DNA of 64,000 nucleotides. Origin: Prevotella lacticifex (GTDB taxonomy: Bacteria; Bacteroidota; Bacteroidia; Bacteroidales; Bacteroidaceae). Position 1 is the stretch's first letter. The number at the start of each line of letters is the position of its first letter. Below, in pieces: positions 44,909 to 52,461 of this stretch. The stretch lies in NCBI RefSeq assembly GCF_019973375.1, contig NZ_BPTV01000001.1:1612001-1676000 (forward strand). Reading direction: 5' to 3'. The notes under the pieces are model-generated. The model saw only the letters and a list, made by a program, of their open reading frames with translations. It had not been told where the DNA came from and searched no databases. The position numbers and the translations under genes were made by a program.

Positions 44909-45029
44909 GACAGCTGATTTTCTATTTGGTTCTTATTTTTGCGTTAATGGAATCACCTTGCGGGGCGGCGGCAGGTGAGCGTCAAGGCTGTTCGTCCACG
45001 TTCTATCCCCGAGCAATGAATTCCTTATG

Positions 45030-45060
45030 CAAATATACATGTTTTTTATCAAACTGACAA
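45030..45060 (-). promoter_or_regulatory. Candidate promoter of the HIRAN gene pair
   Basis: Minus strand: TTG (45058-45060), 20 bp, TATATTTG (45030-45037), about 122 nt before the ATG. It lies just outside the ISAs1 element. Confidence 0.6.
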
Positions 45061-45261
45061 CAAATATAAAGAAAAAAATAGATATTTTGTACGGTTCTTT
45101 CATTTAAATTTTGACTGACATGGCATGATTATTGCTCAGCTCTCGTTTCTCCGCATAAATTCTATTTACGATAAAGGTCTGATAGCCAATAGGTAAAGTA
45201 TCCCCTACCCAAGCCGGATGTAGCTTAGGAGTTATTATATATCCCTCAAAATTAACGACAT

Positions 45262-46443
45262 CTACAGACTAAGAAGAGAAATAGCATAGGCCAAGCTGTT
45301 CTTGGCGTAAGATGCAATGGCTGAGAACTTGACTTTCAAGAGTTCTTTTCTCTTTCTGATTGCCTCTGGCAGGTGTTTTTTTGAGGCTATGGTGTAGATG
45401 ATATAAACAAGTTTCTGGATCGAGTCCAAGTTTCTGGCAGACTTTGTTTCTTTTCTCTTTGTGCTGTCCTGGCTCATTCTTGCATCCAGCGTCCAATGCA
45501 GATTGTTCTCGATTCCCCAATGCATGCGACTGATTCGGTCTAACGTCTGTGCCCCTTCTTCCAAACTGGTTATATAGTACCTCGTCTGGTTTTGTTCCGT
45601 TCCGCTATTCTTTTCAATCGTATGTGTGTCTATTGTAACCACAGCCTTGACATTGAGGAATTTTTCAAGTGCCTTGATGCCTGATATGTCTGAATACACA
45701 CGGCAGCGGCGTTGGTACAGCCTTCCGTGGGCAAGTTCCCACTCCGACTTCCATTCGTCGTTAGGACGCAGCGTAGGCACTGTGTCCTCTACCGACCATC
45801 TTGCTGCTTTCTGGTTGGCTTTCAGCGCAATAAGATAGTCAGCTCCCTTCCCGACGATGCCTTTGATGATAGAACTTTGGCACGACATGGCATCCGCAGT
45901 TATAACACATCCATTCATGTAGTCAGCCCGCTCAATGATTTTTGGCGTTGCCTTTATCTCATTGCTTTTCACCTCACACATTTCAGTGTCAAGCGGCAAC
46001 CGATCGGTTACGCTGAAAGCGGTCACAACATCAGGAGAACGTCCGTCGCCAATTTTCGTACCCAGCATGAACTTGCCGTCAATTGCAATGTGCCGTCTGT
46101 TTGCTCCATCATGCTCCGACACGTATTTTCGTGATAATGTCGAAACCAAAGAGGCCAAAGTAATGTCGTCGATTCCACCTTCCATCCTGCAAAGTGTGGG
46201 CTCGGACGGACATCCCTTAGCAAGAATGCCGAGGTGGTCTTGCAAGTAGCTCAAATGGATCGTTCCAAAGGCCACAATGTCCTTGCGAGTCTCGCAGCCG
46301 CATGCCCTGGCCAAAATAACCAGCAGAAGCATGTCGGACAACTTGTGTTTACAGTTGCCTTTGTTCATCCTACGATAATCTGGTACTGAGTGGATAAAAT
46401 TTAACAAATCTCGGCTCAGCAAATGCGGTTTTTCAACCGCCAA
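45262..46443 (-). CDS. ISAs1-family transposase, without a normal start codon
   Basis: 393-residue DDE transposase. HSVPDYRRMNKGNCKHKLSDML and CGCETRKDIVAFG form the N-terminal associated domain; catalytic residues are expected in AIDGKFMLG, VITADAMSCQ and RMHWGIENNLHW. The frame begins at a TTG preceded in frame by GIKS and then a TAA. A plus-strand copy of the same beginning (46614 onward) has ATGACAAAAGGTATTAAGAG. So this gene probably lost its original start, and may be inactive or use TTG. Confidence 0.85.
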   Translation of the reverse strand: MAVEKPHLLSRDLLNFIHSVPDYRRMNKGNCKHKLSDMLLLVILARACGCETRKDIVAFGTIHLSYLQDHLGILAKGCPSEPTLCRMEGGIDDITLASLVSTLSRKYVSEHDGANRRHIAIDGKFMLGTKIGDGRSPDVVTAFSVTDRLPLDTEMCEVKSNEIKATPKIIERADYMNGCVITADAMSCQSSIIKGIVGKGADYLIALKANQKAARWSVEDTVPTLRPNDEWKSEWELAHGRLYQRRCRVYSDISGIKALEKFLNVKAVVTIDTHTIEKNSGTEQNQTRYYITSLEEGAQTLDRISRMHWGIENNLHWTLDARMSQDSTKRKETKSARNLDSIQKLVYIIYTIASKKHLPEAIRKRKELLKVKFSAIASYAKNSLAYAISLLSL

Positions 46444-46503
46444 ACTCTTAATCCCTTATAGGGAAGAAAAAGTTGCATCCGAGATGATAAAAGTGCGTAA
46501 TTG

Positions 46504-46535
46504 TTTGGTTATTAGCTAATTATTTTGTATCTTTG
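46504..46535 (+). promoter_or_regulatory. Promoter facing away from the ISAs1 transposase
   Basis: TTTG (46504-46507), 20 bp, TATCTTTG (46528-46535). Confidence 0.6.
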
Positions 46536-46547
46536 CAGTGTAAAAAG

Positions 46548-46598
46548 AAGAGGGGGCACAAAGTGCACTAATCGCACAAATACCATAAACCCCCTCTT
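46548..46598 (+). promoter_or_regulatory. Leader hairpin inside the ISAs1 element
   Basis: AAGAGGGGG (46548-46556) pairs with CCCCCTCTT (46590-46598), between the promoter and the short frame at 46614; an attenuator-like leader of the original transposase gene is a reasonable guess. Confidence 0.55.
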
Positions 46599-46613
46599 CA
46601 AAAATAAAAATAT

Positions 46614-46730
46614 ATGACAAAAGGTATTAAGAGCCTGGCGGTTGAGAAACCGCCTTCGGGCGTTTGTGCCTATCGTCACATTCATTTAAACGGATTACAT
46701 TGTGACATATTGTCTTCTATGTCGGCTTAA
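46614..46730 (+). pseudogene. Plus-strand remnant of ISAs1 transposase start
   Basis: 38-codon frame MTKGIKSLAVEKP followed by unrelated residues. The first ~33 nt after codon 3 match, in inverted orientation, the beginning of the transposase at 46424-46457. Behind a promoter and leader hairpin, this looks like the true 5' end of the gene, separated from its body by inversion. Confidence 0.65.
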
Positions 46731-46875
46731 ATGAAAGAGCCCTTGATATTTTGTTGATATTTGATGTTCAAGGCAAAAAATCTTTGCTCGCAAAGGAACA
46801 AAGAGAAAATATCAAAAACGCCGATTGCTTTTGAATGTTTACAAATGCGCGAAGATGTTAAGATATCGCTTATTA

Positions 46876-46907
46876 TTTGGCAAGGCAAGAAAAACGTAGT
46901 ACATTCG
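46876..46907 (+). promoter_or_regulatory. Candidate promoter of the 60-residue gene
   Basis: TTTG (46876-46879), 20 bp, TACATTCG (46900-46907; one mismatch to TAnnTTTG). Confidence 0.45.
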
Positions 46908-46939
46908 CGGATGTTATTGACAATTAATCATTAATAAAA

Positions 46940-47122
46940 ATGGAAGAAATAAACAAGAGAATCTATTATCTGCATTCACAGATAGACCTTCTGCTGAAAT
47001 GGTCAACCACTCTGAATGATGAACAAAAAAATGCGAGCCGACAACTTTTCAAAGATATATGGCTCTTCGACATTGAGTTGGTTCAATATCTCGATGGCAA
47101 AGAACTGCCAGAATGGACGTGA
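46940..47122 (+). CDS. small hypothetical protein
   Basis: 60 residues, helical (MEEINKRIYYLHSQIDLLLKWSTTLNDEQKNA has heptad-like spacing). Supported by a promoter-like site 32 nt upstream and an AT-rich, A-rich start context usual here. Its stop codon is directly adjacent to the end of the convergent HNH gene. No family recognised; it could be a regulator or an inhibitor of the convergent nuclease genes, but nothing in the sequence proves that. Confidence 0.5.
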   Translation: MEEINKRIYYLHSQIDLLLKWSTTLNDEQKNASRQLFKDIWLFDIELVQYLDGKELPEWT

Positions 47123-47881
47123 TCAGGCAAGGAAAACATGCTCTTGGTGATAGGATAAATATTTCCCATGCTGGGATGAAATCTGATGGAGACGGATGGA
47201 GGGAGAGAGTTTCAATTCGTCTCTATCTTTACGAGAAAGGAACGGGGAAATAAGGATGTTCCCAGTAATAGTAAAGGAAATATAGCCAGAATCAAACAAC
47301 TTGTCATAGTCGGGAGTAAGCAATAAGCCATTATATACATCTATACGTTCTTCATTATCAGAATTGCACCATGGTTTAATATGTGATGCAATAAGAAACC
47401 ATGGTATATCGCACTGAGTGATGGAGCACCCATGCCAATACTCGAAAAGTTTCTTTCGGAAAAGTCCCTGCCCGATACGGGCTTTTGCTAAAACAGCTTT
47501 CTCTGTGGTAGATAGGACAGTAGATTGCTCCACTTTCCTCAGTTCTTCTTTTTCCCGATTGGAAATAGATTGATAATAATCAGATTGAACAAAAGCCAAA
47601 AATTTCATTAATCCCGAATGTAAATCAGACATTGCATGCGGGGTATTATATTTGTCTCGATTTGAACTAATTGTTTTTTCCCGCTTCATGATTTCGTCCA
47701 CTTTTTCCTTTGTAATCTGATCGTCAAGCGTATATAGTCTAGATAAAAATCGCATACGCGAGATGTAGTCACCACTGGTTTTGGGGGCAAGGTTGCCACC
47801 TTCACTATCTCGAAGGTAGTGATAAAAGTCAGCCTGTAAATCTTCAAAACTACGTCCAGTTGTAATATCGATATTCATCAT
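47123..47881 (-). CDS. HNH endonuclease (restriction type)
   Basis: 252 residues. The C-terminal half holds an HNH_2-like nuclease: CDIPWFLIASHIKPW, then VYNGLLLTPDYDKLFDSGYISF. The N-terminal half is a helical region (FEDLQADFYHYLRDSEGG, SGDYISRMRFLSRLY) that may recognise DNA. Proteins of this type are often restriction enzymes that cut modified or unmodified DNA. Lies 70 nt downstream of a PmeII-type restriction gene on the same strand, so they probably share a message. Convergent with a 60-residue gene. Confidence 0.85.
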   Translation of the reverse strand: MMNIDITTGRSFEDLQADFYHYLRDSEGGNLAPKTSGDYISRMRFLSRLYTLDDQITKEKVDEIMKREKTISSNRDKYNTPHAMSDLHSGLMKFLAFVQSDYYQSISNREKEELRKVEQSTVLSTTEKAVLAKARIGQGLFRKKLFEYWHGCSITQCDIPWFLIASHIKPWCNSDNEERIDVYNGLLLTPDYDKLFDSGYISFTITGNILISPFLSRKDRDELKLSPSIRLHQISSQHGKYLSYHQEHVFLA

Positions 47882-47951
47882 GTTGCGTATAATAGGCGAA
47901 GAAGTATATTAAAAAAGAGCAGCTTGCTGGGGGAGAAAACAGCACCAACTT

Positions 47952-48668
47952 TTATGCAGGAACAGCCAATTTCATTTCTTCAGCGAGTCCGTCAACCATC
48001 ATCTGTAAAGTCGTTACGCCTTGAATCTCATTATTGTCAACACAATCAGAAAAAGCTTTTAGAAGTTCAAAATAGAAGTTTTCATCCCCCGTTACATGCG
48101 TCCAGAACTCCTTGCCGCAATACACGGGATAAGTTTTGTCGATATTCTTGTAGTTGCCCGACAATTCTGAGGGCTCACCGTAGAGCACACCCACGATGAG
48201 ATCATTGATCTGCAAGGGCAGCCGGTCGAGGCGCGCCTTGGACTGCAGATGGCCGAAATGCCCCATGATGGTGGCAACGTCGTCGGCGTTGATAGTTTGT
48301 GGTCCCGCCTTACACTGGCAGTATTTCGTCCGCCCGTCGATGGCGTCGGTGAACTCAATGTCGATGCCGTCGATACCCGATGCCTTGCCGGCAACCTCTG
48401 CCAGTGATGAGATGAACACCTGCAGGTTCTGACCGAAACTGGTGTTGATGCTCGTGCCGAGGATGCGCGGATAAATCAGAGCCTTGGCAAGAGACAGCGA
48501 ACTCGTGTCGCCACAGAGGAACGAGGCCAAGTAGTTCACAAGGAACGGATTGACTTTGAAACTCTTCAGTTGGAGCTTCTCGACATTCTTCAAGTGAGCC
48601 GGAATAATGATGCTGCGGAAATACTCCTTTCCTTTCTCTATGATAACTTTTTTCTGATTTTCTTCCAT
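47952..48668 (-). CDS. PmeII-family type II restriction endonuclease
   Basis: 238 residues from ATG 48668 (MEENQKKVIIEKGKEYF), chosen because the upstream extension has no similarity and crosses a promoter. Family features: SFKVNPFLVNYLASFLCGD, KALIYPRILGTSINTSFGQ, GIDGIDIEFTD with YCQCKAGPQTIN (Asp...Gln-x-Lys catalytic core of PD-(D/E)xK type), and LIVGVLYGEPSELSGNYK. Normally such enzymes are paired with a DNA methyltransferase; none occurs in the window. Promoter lies 27 nt upstream within a dispersed repeat cassette. Confidence 0.85.
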   Translation of the reverse strand: MEENQKKVIIEKGKEYFRSIIIPAHLKNVEKLQLKSFKVNPFLVNYLASFLCGDTSSLSLAKALIYPRILGTSINTSFGQNLQVFISSLAEVAGKASGIDGIDIEFTDAIDGRTKYCQCKAGPQTINADDVATIMGHFGHLQSKARLDRLPLQINDLIVGVLYGEPSELSGNYKNIDKTYPVYCGKEFWTHVTGDENFYFELLKAFSDCVDNNEIQGVTTLQMMVDGLAEEMKLAVPA

Positions 48669-48689
48669 ATTGGATGATGCTTTCTTTCG

Positions 48690-49060
48690 ACCTGCAAATA
48701 TACAACCTTTTTCCGAACTCACCAACTCCCCGCCCTTTTTCTTTCCTTCCTCATCCGCTACACTGCTACACCGCTACACCGCTACATTTATAGCTATCGC
48801 ATGTCGGAAACAACGTTTTTGTAAAATAATTAGATATTTCACGCAGATAATATAAAACACTAATAATTAATATATTAAATAATAATATAATATATAATAA
48901 TATAATATATTTTTACTCTATAGTCTCATTTCTTGTGTTTTTCTCGTTGCATGTCTGTATCGGCCTTATGTAGCGGTGTAGCGGTGTAGCAGTGTAGCGC
49001 ATGAGGTAATGAGCAATTAGCAGTGAGCAATGAGCAGTGAGCAATGAGCATAGAGCAGCC
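48690..49060. repeat. Fourth copy of the promoter cassette seen at 8.2-9.5 kb
   Basis: Contains the same promoter segment, inverted (CCGCTACA)n array, AT-rich tract, TTTTTACTCTATAGTCTC, TGCATGTCTGTATCGGCC, (GTAGCGGT)n and (GAGCAAT)n in the same order and orientation. Here the promoter does precede a gene. Confidence 0.75.
48695..48725 (-). promoter_or_regulatory. Promoter of the PmeII-HNH pair
   Basis: Minus strand: TTG (48723-48725), 20 bp, TATATTTG (48695-48702). Confidence 0.7.
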
Positions 49061-49127
49061 ACGTCCTGCCAATAGCGGACAAGAAACAAAGCAAATGCCC
49101 CGCAGCTGCGATGGGTGGGGATAAACC

Positions 49128-50965
49128 GAAGCTGCTGAAAAAGTCCGGCAACTCTCCCAATTTGTGTGCTCTATGTTATATTTATGCAATTATGGCCTCA
49201 AAATAATCCCTGAAAAATTTGGCTATGTGACTGAAAATTAGTATCTTTACAACGTATTAAGATGACTTGAATATGCTGTCACGACAAACCAAACTCCAAT
49301 TGAGTTCTTATAGCACAATTTACGATGTTGTTGTGCCAAAAACTCATAAGCTCAGAATTCTGAAAGATAAAATTGACTTCAATTTTGTCCGTGAAGAGGT
49401 GGAAAAGAAATACAATGTCAAAATGGGGCGGGCTGCTGAAGACCCTGTCAGAATGTTCAAATATTTGTTCCTGAAATGCCTGTACGGCATGTCGGACAGA
49501 GGTTTGATAGAACGTTGTATGTCTGACATGGCATTCAAATATTTCCTTGACCTCGCTCCTGAAGATCCTGTAATAGACCCCAGCCTGCTGAGTGTCTTCC
49601 GTCGCCAGCGTCTGGCCGACTCGAATCTGCTTGATTTCCTGATTACCAAGAGTGTTGCGCTGGCTGTTGACCTTGGTGTAATAAAATCCCGCACCCTGAT
49701 TGTGGACGCCACGCACACGTGCTCGACCTACAATCCATTTGCGCCCGTCGAGATTCTCCAGCTTCGAAGCAGGAAGCTCAGAGCAAGCATATATGACAAC
49801 ACTAAAGAGCCTGACACATACCGGAAAATGTTTCCGGAGAAGCCGTCGGGCAAGAATCTTGAGGCTGAAATGGCGTACAGCCGCGAACTTATATCCATTA
49901 TTCGGGAAAAGAAAATCATGAGCGACATACCCATTGTCGTAGAGAACGTTAATCTTCTTGAGGAGACGATAGAGGACATCGAGGACCACTTTACGACATC
50001 GGTAAAGGATAATGATGCCCGTGTCGGTCATAAATCAGAAGATTCTTTCTTCGGCTACAAGACTGAAATTATGACTACCCCGGAGTTGATAATCACGGCG
50101 GCCAATATAACTACCGGTGAGAAGGCTGATGGAAAAGAGCTGCGCACCCTTGTGCAAAAGAGCAAGAACAATCTGGGCGCAACCGAAGAAGACAAGAAGG
50201 TGGATGACGTGCTCGGCGACGGGGCCTATGGAGGAGACAACAATCTGAAACTTGCCAAGGAAGAGAAATTCACCCTTTATGCAAGGCCGAATCCTATGCT
50301 GTACAAAAGCAATGAGAATAAGGATGACGGTTTTGAACTCAACAAGGACGCTGGAATGTACACTTGTCCTGCCGGGCATTTAGCAGTGGGCAAGTCAATA
50401 ATCAGATATAAGAAAAAAGGTAAGGGCAATGACAGACTACAGTTTAGATTTGACCCCGATAAGTGCGAATGCTGCAAGCTCAAAGACAAATGCCTCAAGC
50501 AAGGCTCAAAGACGCGATACTACTCCATTCCGATAAAGACCCCAGAACAGGAAGAGCAAATGAAGTTCTGCAAGACCCCGGAATTTAGAGAACGAATAAA
50601 GGAGCGATTTAAGGTAGAACAAGTAAACGCGATACTAAAGAACGTATACGGCTATCGCAAGACTCTATCATATGGCATCTATAGTATGAAAATACAGGGT
50701 GCCATGACCATCTTTGCGTATAATTTAATGCGAATTTTGAAATTAACGCGAAAAAATGGCTAACGGGAGCCATTTTAGTCTTTCTTTCTTATAGACAGCC
50801 ACAGAGGCTCTATAAGCCCCGTAACACAGTTAATTTTTCATTAGTCGAAAGCCAAAACTTGTACAAAAATGGCATGGCGTCAGGGCTGTATGGGCAGTAT
50901 GAATATGCAATGCGAATTGAATTTATATAGCACATTTCTGAAAAAGGTACTTTTTCAGCAGCTTC
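49128..50965 (+). mobile_element. Intact IS1182-family insertion sequence, 1838 bp
   Basis: Perfect 17-bp terminal inverted repeats GAAGCTGCTGAAAAAGT (49128-49144; reverse complement at 50949-50965). Flanked by the 9-bp direct duplication GGATAAACC (49119-49127 and 50966-50974). Removing the IS and one copy restores a palindrome GTGGGGATAAACCCCAC, so it inserted in the loop of a REP-like element. Confidence 0.95.
49273..50763 (+). CDS. IS1182-family transposase
   Basis: 496 residues from the ATG at 49273 (an in-frame TTG lies 6 nt upstream). N-terminal DUF772-type domain (MFKYLFLKCLYGMSDRGLIERC, DPSLLSVFRRQRL), catalytic DDE residues expected in LIVDATHTCS, VLGDGAYGGDNN and near RIKERFKVEQVNAILKN. 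A Cys cluster (CPAGH, CECCKLKDKCLKQG) before the last catalytic motif is typical of the family. Full length with intact ends, so probably functional. Confidence 0.95.
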   Translation: MLSRQTKLQLSSYSTIYDVVVPKTHKLRILKDKIDFNFVREEVEKKYNVKMGRAAEDPVRMFKYLFLKCLYGMSDRGLIERCMSDMAFKYFLDLAPEDPVIDPSLLSVFRRQRLADSNLLDFLITKSVALAVDLGVIKSRTLIVDATHTCSTYNPFAPVEILQLRSRKLRASIYDNTKEPDTYRKMFPEKPSGKNLEAEMAYSRELISIIREKKIMSDIPIVVENVNLLEETIEDIEDHFTTSVKDNDARVGHKSEDSFFGYKTEIMTTPELIITAANITTGEKADGKELRTLVQKSKNNLGATEEDKKVDDVLGDGAYGGDNNLKLAKEEKFTLYARPNPMLYKSNENKDDGFELNKDAGMYTCPAGHLAVGKSIIRYKKKGKGNDRLQFRFDPDKCECCKLKDKCLKQGSKTRYYSIPIKTPEQEEQMKFCKTPEFRERIKERFKVEQVNAILKNVYGYRKTLSYGIYSMKIQGAMTIFAYNLMRILKLTRKNG

Positions 50966-50974
50966 GGATAAACC

Positions 50975-51040
50975 CCACCCCTACTTGGATGTATGCTGCA
51001 AATGTCTTATTATCGGCGGTGCCCCGCAGCTGCGTACCAC
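50975..51040. repeat. Right half of the REP-like element split by the IS
   Basis: CCACCCCTACTTGGATGTATGCTGC then TCTTATTATCGGC; with 49100-49127 it forms one copy. Confidence 0.75.
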
Positions 51041-51221
51041 ATTCCCATTATGGGAATCTGCTTATTGACTCGCAAACAATAAATATGCGCTTTTTATACG
51101 ATAAATATGCGCCTCGCAAACCATAAATTCAGGAAAATGAGGTTTATGGCTTGTTGTTAACAGATTTTAACTGCAATAGAAGCCCCGGATTTGGAAATGG
51201 AATAATTGTATAGTATCTTTG
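51040..51221 (+). promoter_or_regulatory. HU-like gene promoter module
   Basis: TTAACAG (51157-51163) and TTAACTG (51167-51173) 10 bp apart, 16 bp, TTTG (51190-51193), 20 bp, TATCTTTG (51214-51221). Upstream ~120 bp matches 9575-9690. About 128 nt of leader, partly a degenerate ATTGCTC array, precede the gene. Confidence 0.7.
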
Positions 51222-51348
51222 CAGTGTAAACAAAAAGAGATCAGAACCGAGCAGCCTCAGCATAGCTCATTGCTAATCGCTCATTGCTCATTGCTAATTC
51301 TAATTGCTCATTGCTAATTACTAATTGCTAACTAAAAATATTCCGCCT

Positions 51349-51888
51349 ATGCTACGCTACATGATTTATCAAAACAACAACCCGCGCCTCGCATCCAAAG
51401 GCCTTTGGTATGCCCGCGCCGTCGTCAACCAGACCATCAACCTCGCTCAGCTCGCTGAGCACATGGCCAACCACCACACCCCCTACTCGAGCGGTGCCAT
51501 CCTTGGCGTGCTGACCGATATGGTGAAATGCATCCACGAACTCGTCCTCGAGGGCAACGCCGTGAAGATTCCCGACCTCGCCATCTTCTCCGTGGGCCTC
51601 ACCTGCGCCGGTGCCCCGAGTGCCGATAAGTTCAGCACCGCCTACATCCAGTCGGCCCATCTCCGTGCCCGCTCCACCGGCAAATTCACCCGCAAGGAGC
51701 TCTCCGACGCCGCGAGGCTCCAGGAGGCCGAAGTCTACGACCCCGGCAAGGGCACCGGCAGCTCAGCCGATGACGGTTCAACTGATGAGGGATCGGCCGT
51801 CGGCGGTTCTACCCACGGCGGATCCACCTCCGGCTCCGGCAGCTCAACCGGCGGCGGCTCCGGCACAAGCCCTAACGAGGGAGTTTAA
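51349..51888 (+). CDS. HU-family DNA-binding protein with Gly/Ser-rich tail
   Basis: 179 residues from ATG 51349. Residues 1 to about 125 resemble the Bacteroidetes HU-related family (MLRYMIYQNNNPRLASKGLWYARAV, VLTDMVKCIHELVLEGNAVKIPDLAIFSVGL, RKELSDAARLQEAEVYDPGK). The tail is low-complexity Gly/Ser/Asp/Thr. Such proteins bend DNA and often lie beside VirE-type, amidase and smalltalk genes near polysaccharide loci. Codon use is strongly C-ending. Followed by smalltalk. Confidence 0.85.
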   Translation: MLRYMIYQNNNPRLASKGLWYARAVVNQTINLAQLAEHMANHHTPYSSGAILGVLTDMVKCIHELVLEGNAVKIPDLAIFSVGLTCAGAPSADKFSTAYIQSAHLRARSTGKFTRKELSDAARLQEAEVYDPGKGTGSSADDGSTDEGSAVGGSTHGGSTSGSGSSTGGGSGTSPNEGV

Positions 51889-51916
51889 GCGAGGGGCGGC
51901 TGAGGGGCTAATGATT

Positions 51917-51952
51917 CTATAGAAGCTATAGAAGCTATAGAAGCTATAGAAA
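51917..51952. repeat. Short 9-bp array, 4 units of CTATAGAAG
   Basis: Between the HU-like and smalltalk genes. Reverse orientation relative to the array at 9901-10053. Confidence 0.88.
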
Positions 51953-52011
51953 AAAAACCCTCGGCCGCCCACCTCAGAACCACATTGTTTAACTAAAAAT
52001 CCACGAATCCT

Positions 52012-52116
52012 ATGTCATTAGACAACAAGAAAGACACCTGGAAGATGGTCATCAACATGATTATCTCCATCCTCACCGCCATCGCCACGACCCTCGGTCT
52101 GACCAGCTGTATGTGA
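52012..52116 (+). CDS. smalltalk protein
   Basis: 34 residues: a charged N-terminus (MSLDNKKDTWKM), one hydrophobic segment and the ending TTLGLTSCM, as in the Bacteroidales smalltalk family. Too short for routine gene calls but clearly conserved. Probably a single-span membrane peptide; function unknown. 123 nt after the HU-like gene, likely the same message. Confidence 0.88.
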   Translation: MSLDNKKDTWKMVINMIISILTAIATTLGLTSCM

Positions 52117-52154
52117 GAAAGAAAAGCCCCTGCAAGGGACAAAGCACTAACAAC

Positions 52155-52325
52155 GAAAGCCACTGACAATGAAAGCCACCGACCGCTCCTCTACTAACGG
52201 CGAAAGCCACTGACAATGAAAGCCACTGACCGCTCCTCTACTAACGGCGAAAGCCACTGACAATGAAAGCCACTGACCGCTCCTCTACTAACGGCGAAAG
52301 CCACTGAGGTTGGTCAGTGGCTTTC
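52155..52325. repeat. 47-bp tandem repeat, three units, closing in a hairpin
   Basis: Units start at 52155, 52202 and 52249, each with two copies of GAAAGCCACTGA. A fourth partial unit (52296-52307) pairs with TCAGTGGCTTTC (52314-52325) around a 6-nt loop. Confidence 0.9.
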
Positions 52326-52352
52326 GGGGTTATGGGGGTGATGAATAAATTA

Positions 52353-52441
52353 TCGGATAATTATGAGATGATTTTTCGGATAATTATGAAATATTTTTTT
52401 CGGATAATTATGAGATGATTTTTCGGATAATTATGAGATAA
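52353..52441. repeat. 23-24 bp tandem repeat, four units
   Basis: TCGGATAATTATGA at 52353, 52376, 52400 and 52423, separated by T-rich spacers. Lies just past the nqrF stop and may assist termination on the minus strand, where it is A-rich. Confidence 0.88.
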
Positions 52442-52461
52442 TTACAAGATATGCGGGACTG

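Larger units (their letters stand above)
45091..46744 (-). mobile_element. ISAs1-family insertion sequence with rearranged 5' end, 1654 bp
   Basis: Ends share TCTTTCATTTAA as inverted repeats (45096-45107 and 46728-46739) and are bordered by an exact 10-bp duplication GATATTTTGT (45081-45090 and 46745-46754), as ISAs1 elements make. Inside, the transposase runs on the minus strand, while a promoter, leader hairpin and the first codons of the same kind of gene run on the plus strand. Confidence 0.8.

Noticed and set aside
48926..49189. 87-codon minus-strand frame upstream of the restriction gene
   Set aside because: Crosses the left end of the IS1182 element and two tandem arrays, so it is a product of the insertion.
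52155..52325. Possible CRISPR array
   Set aside because: Repeats are contiguous with no unique spacers, and no cas genes are present.
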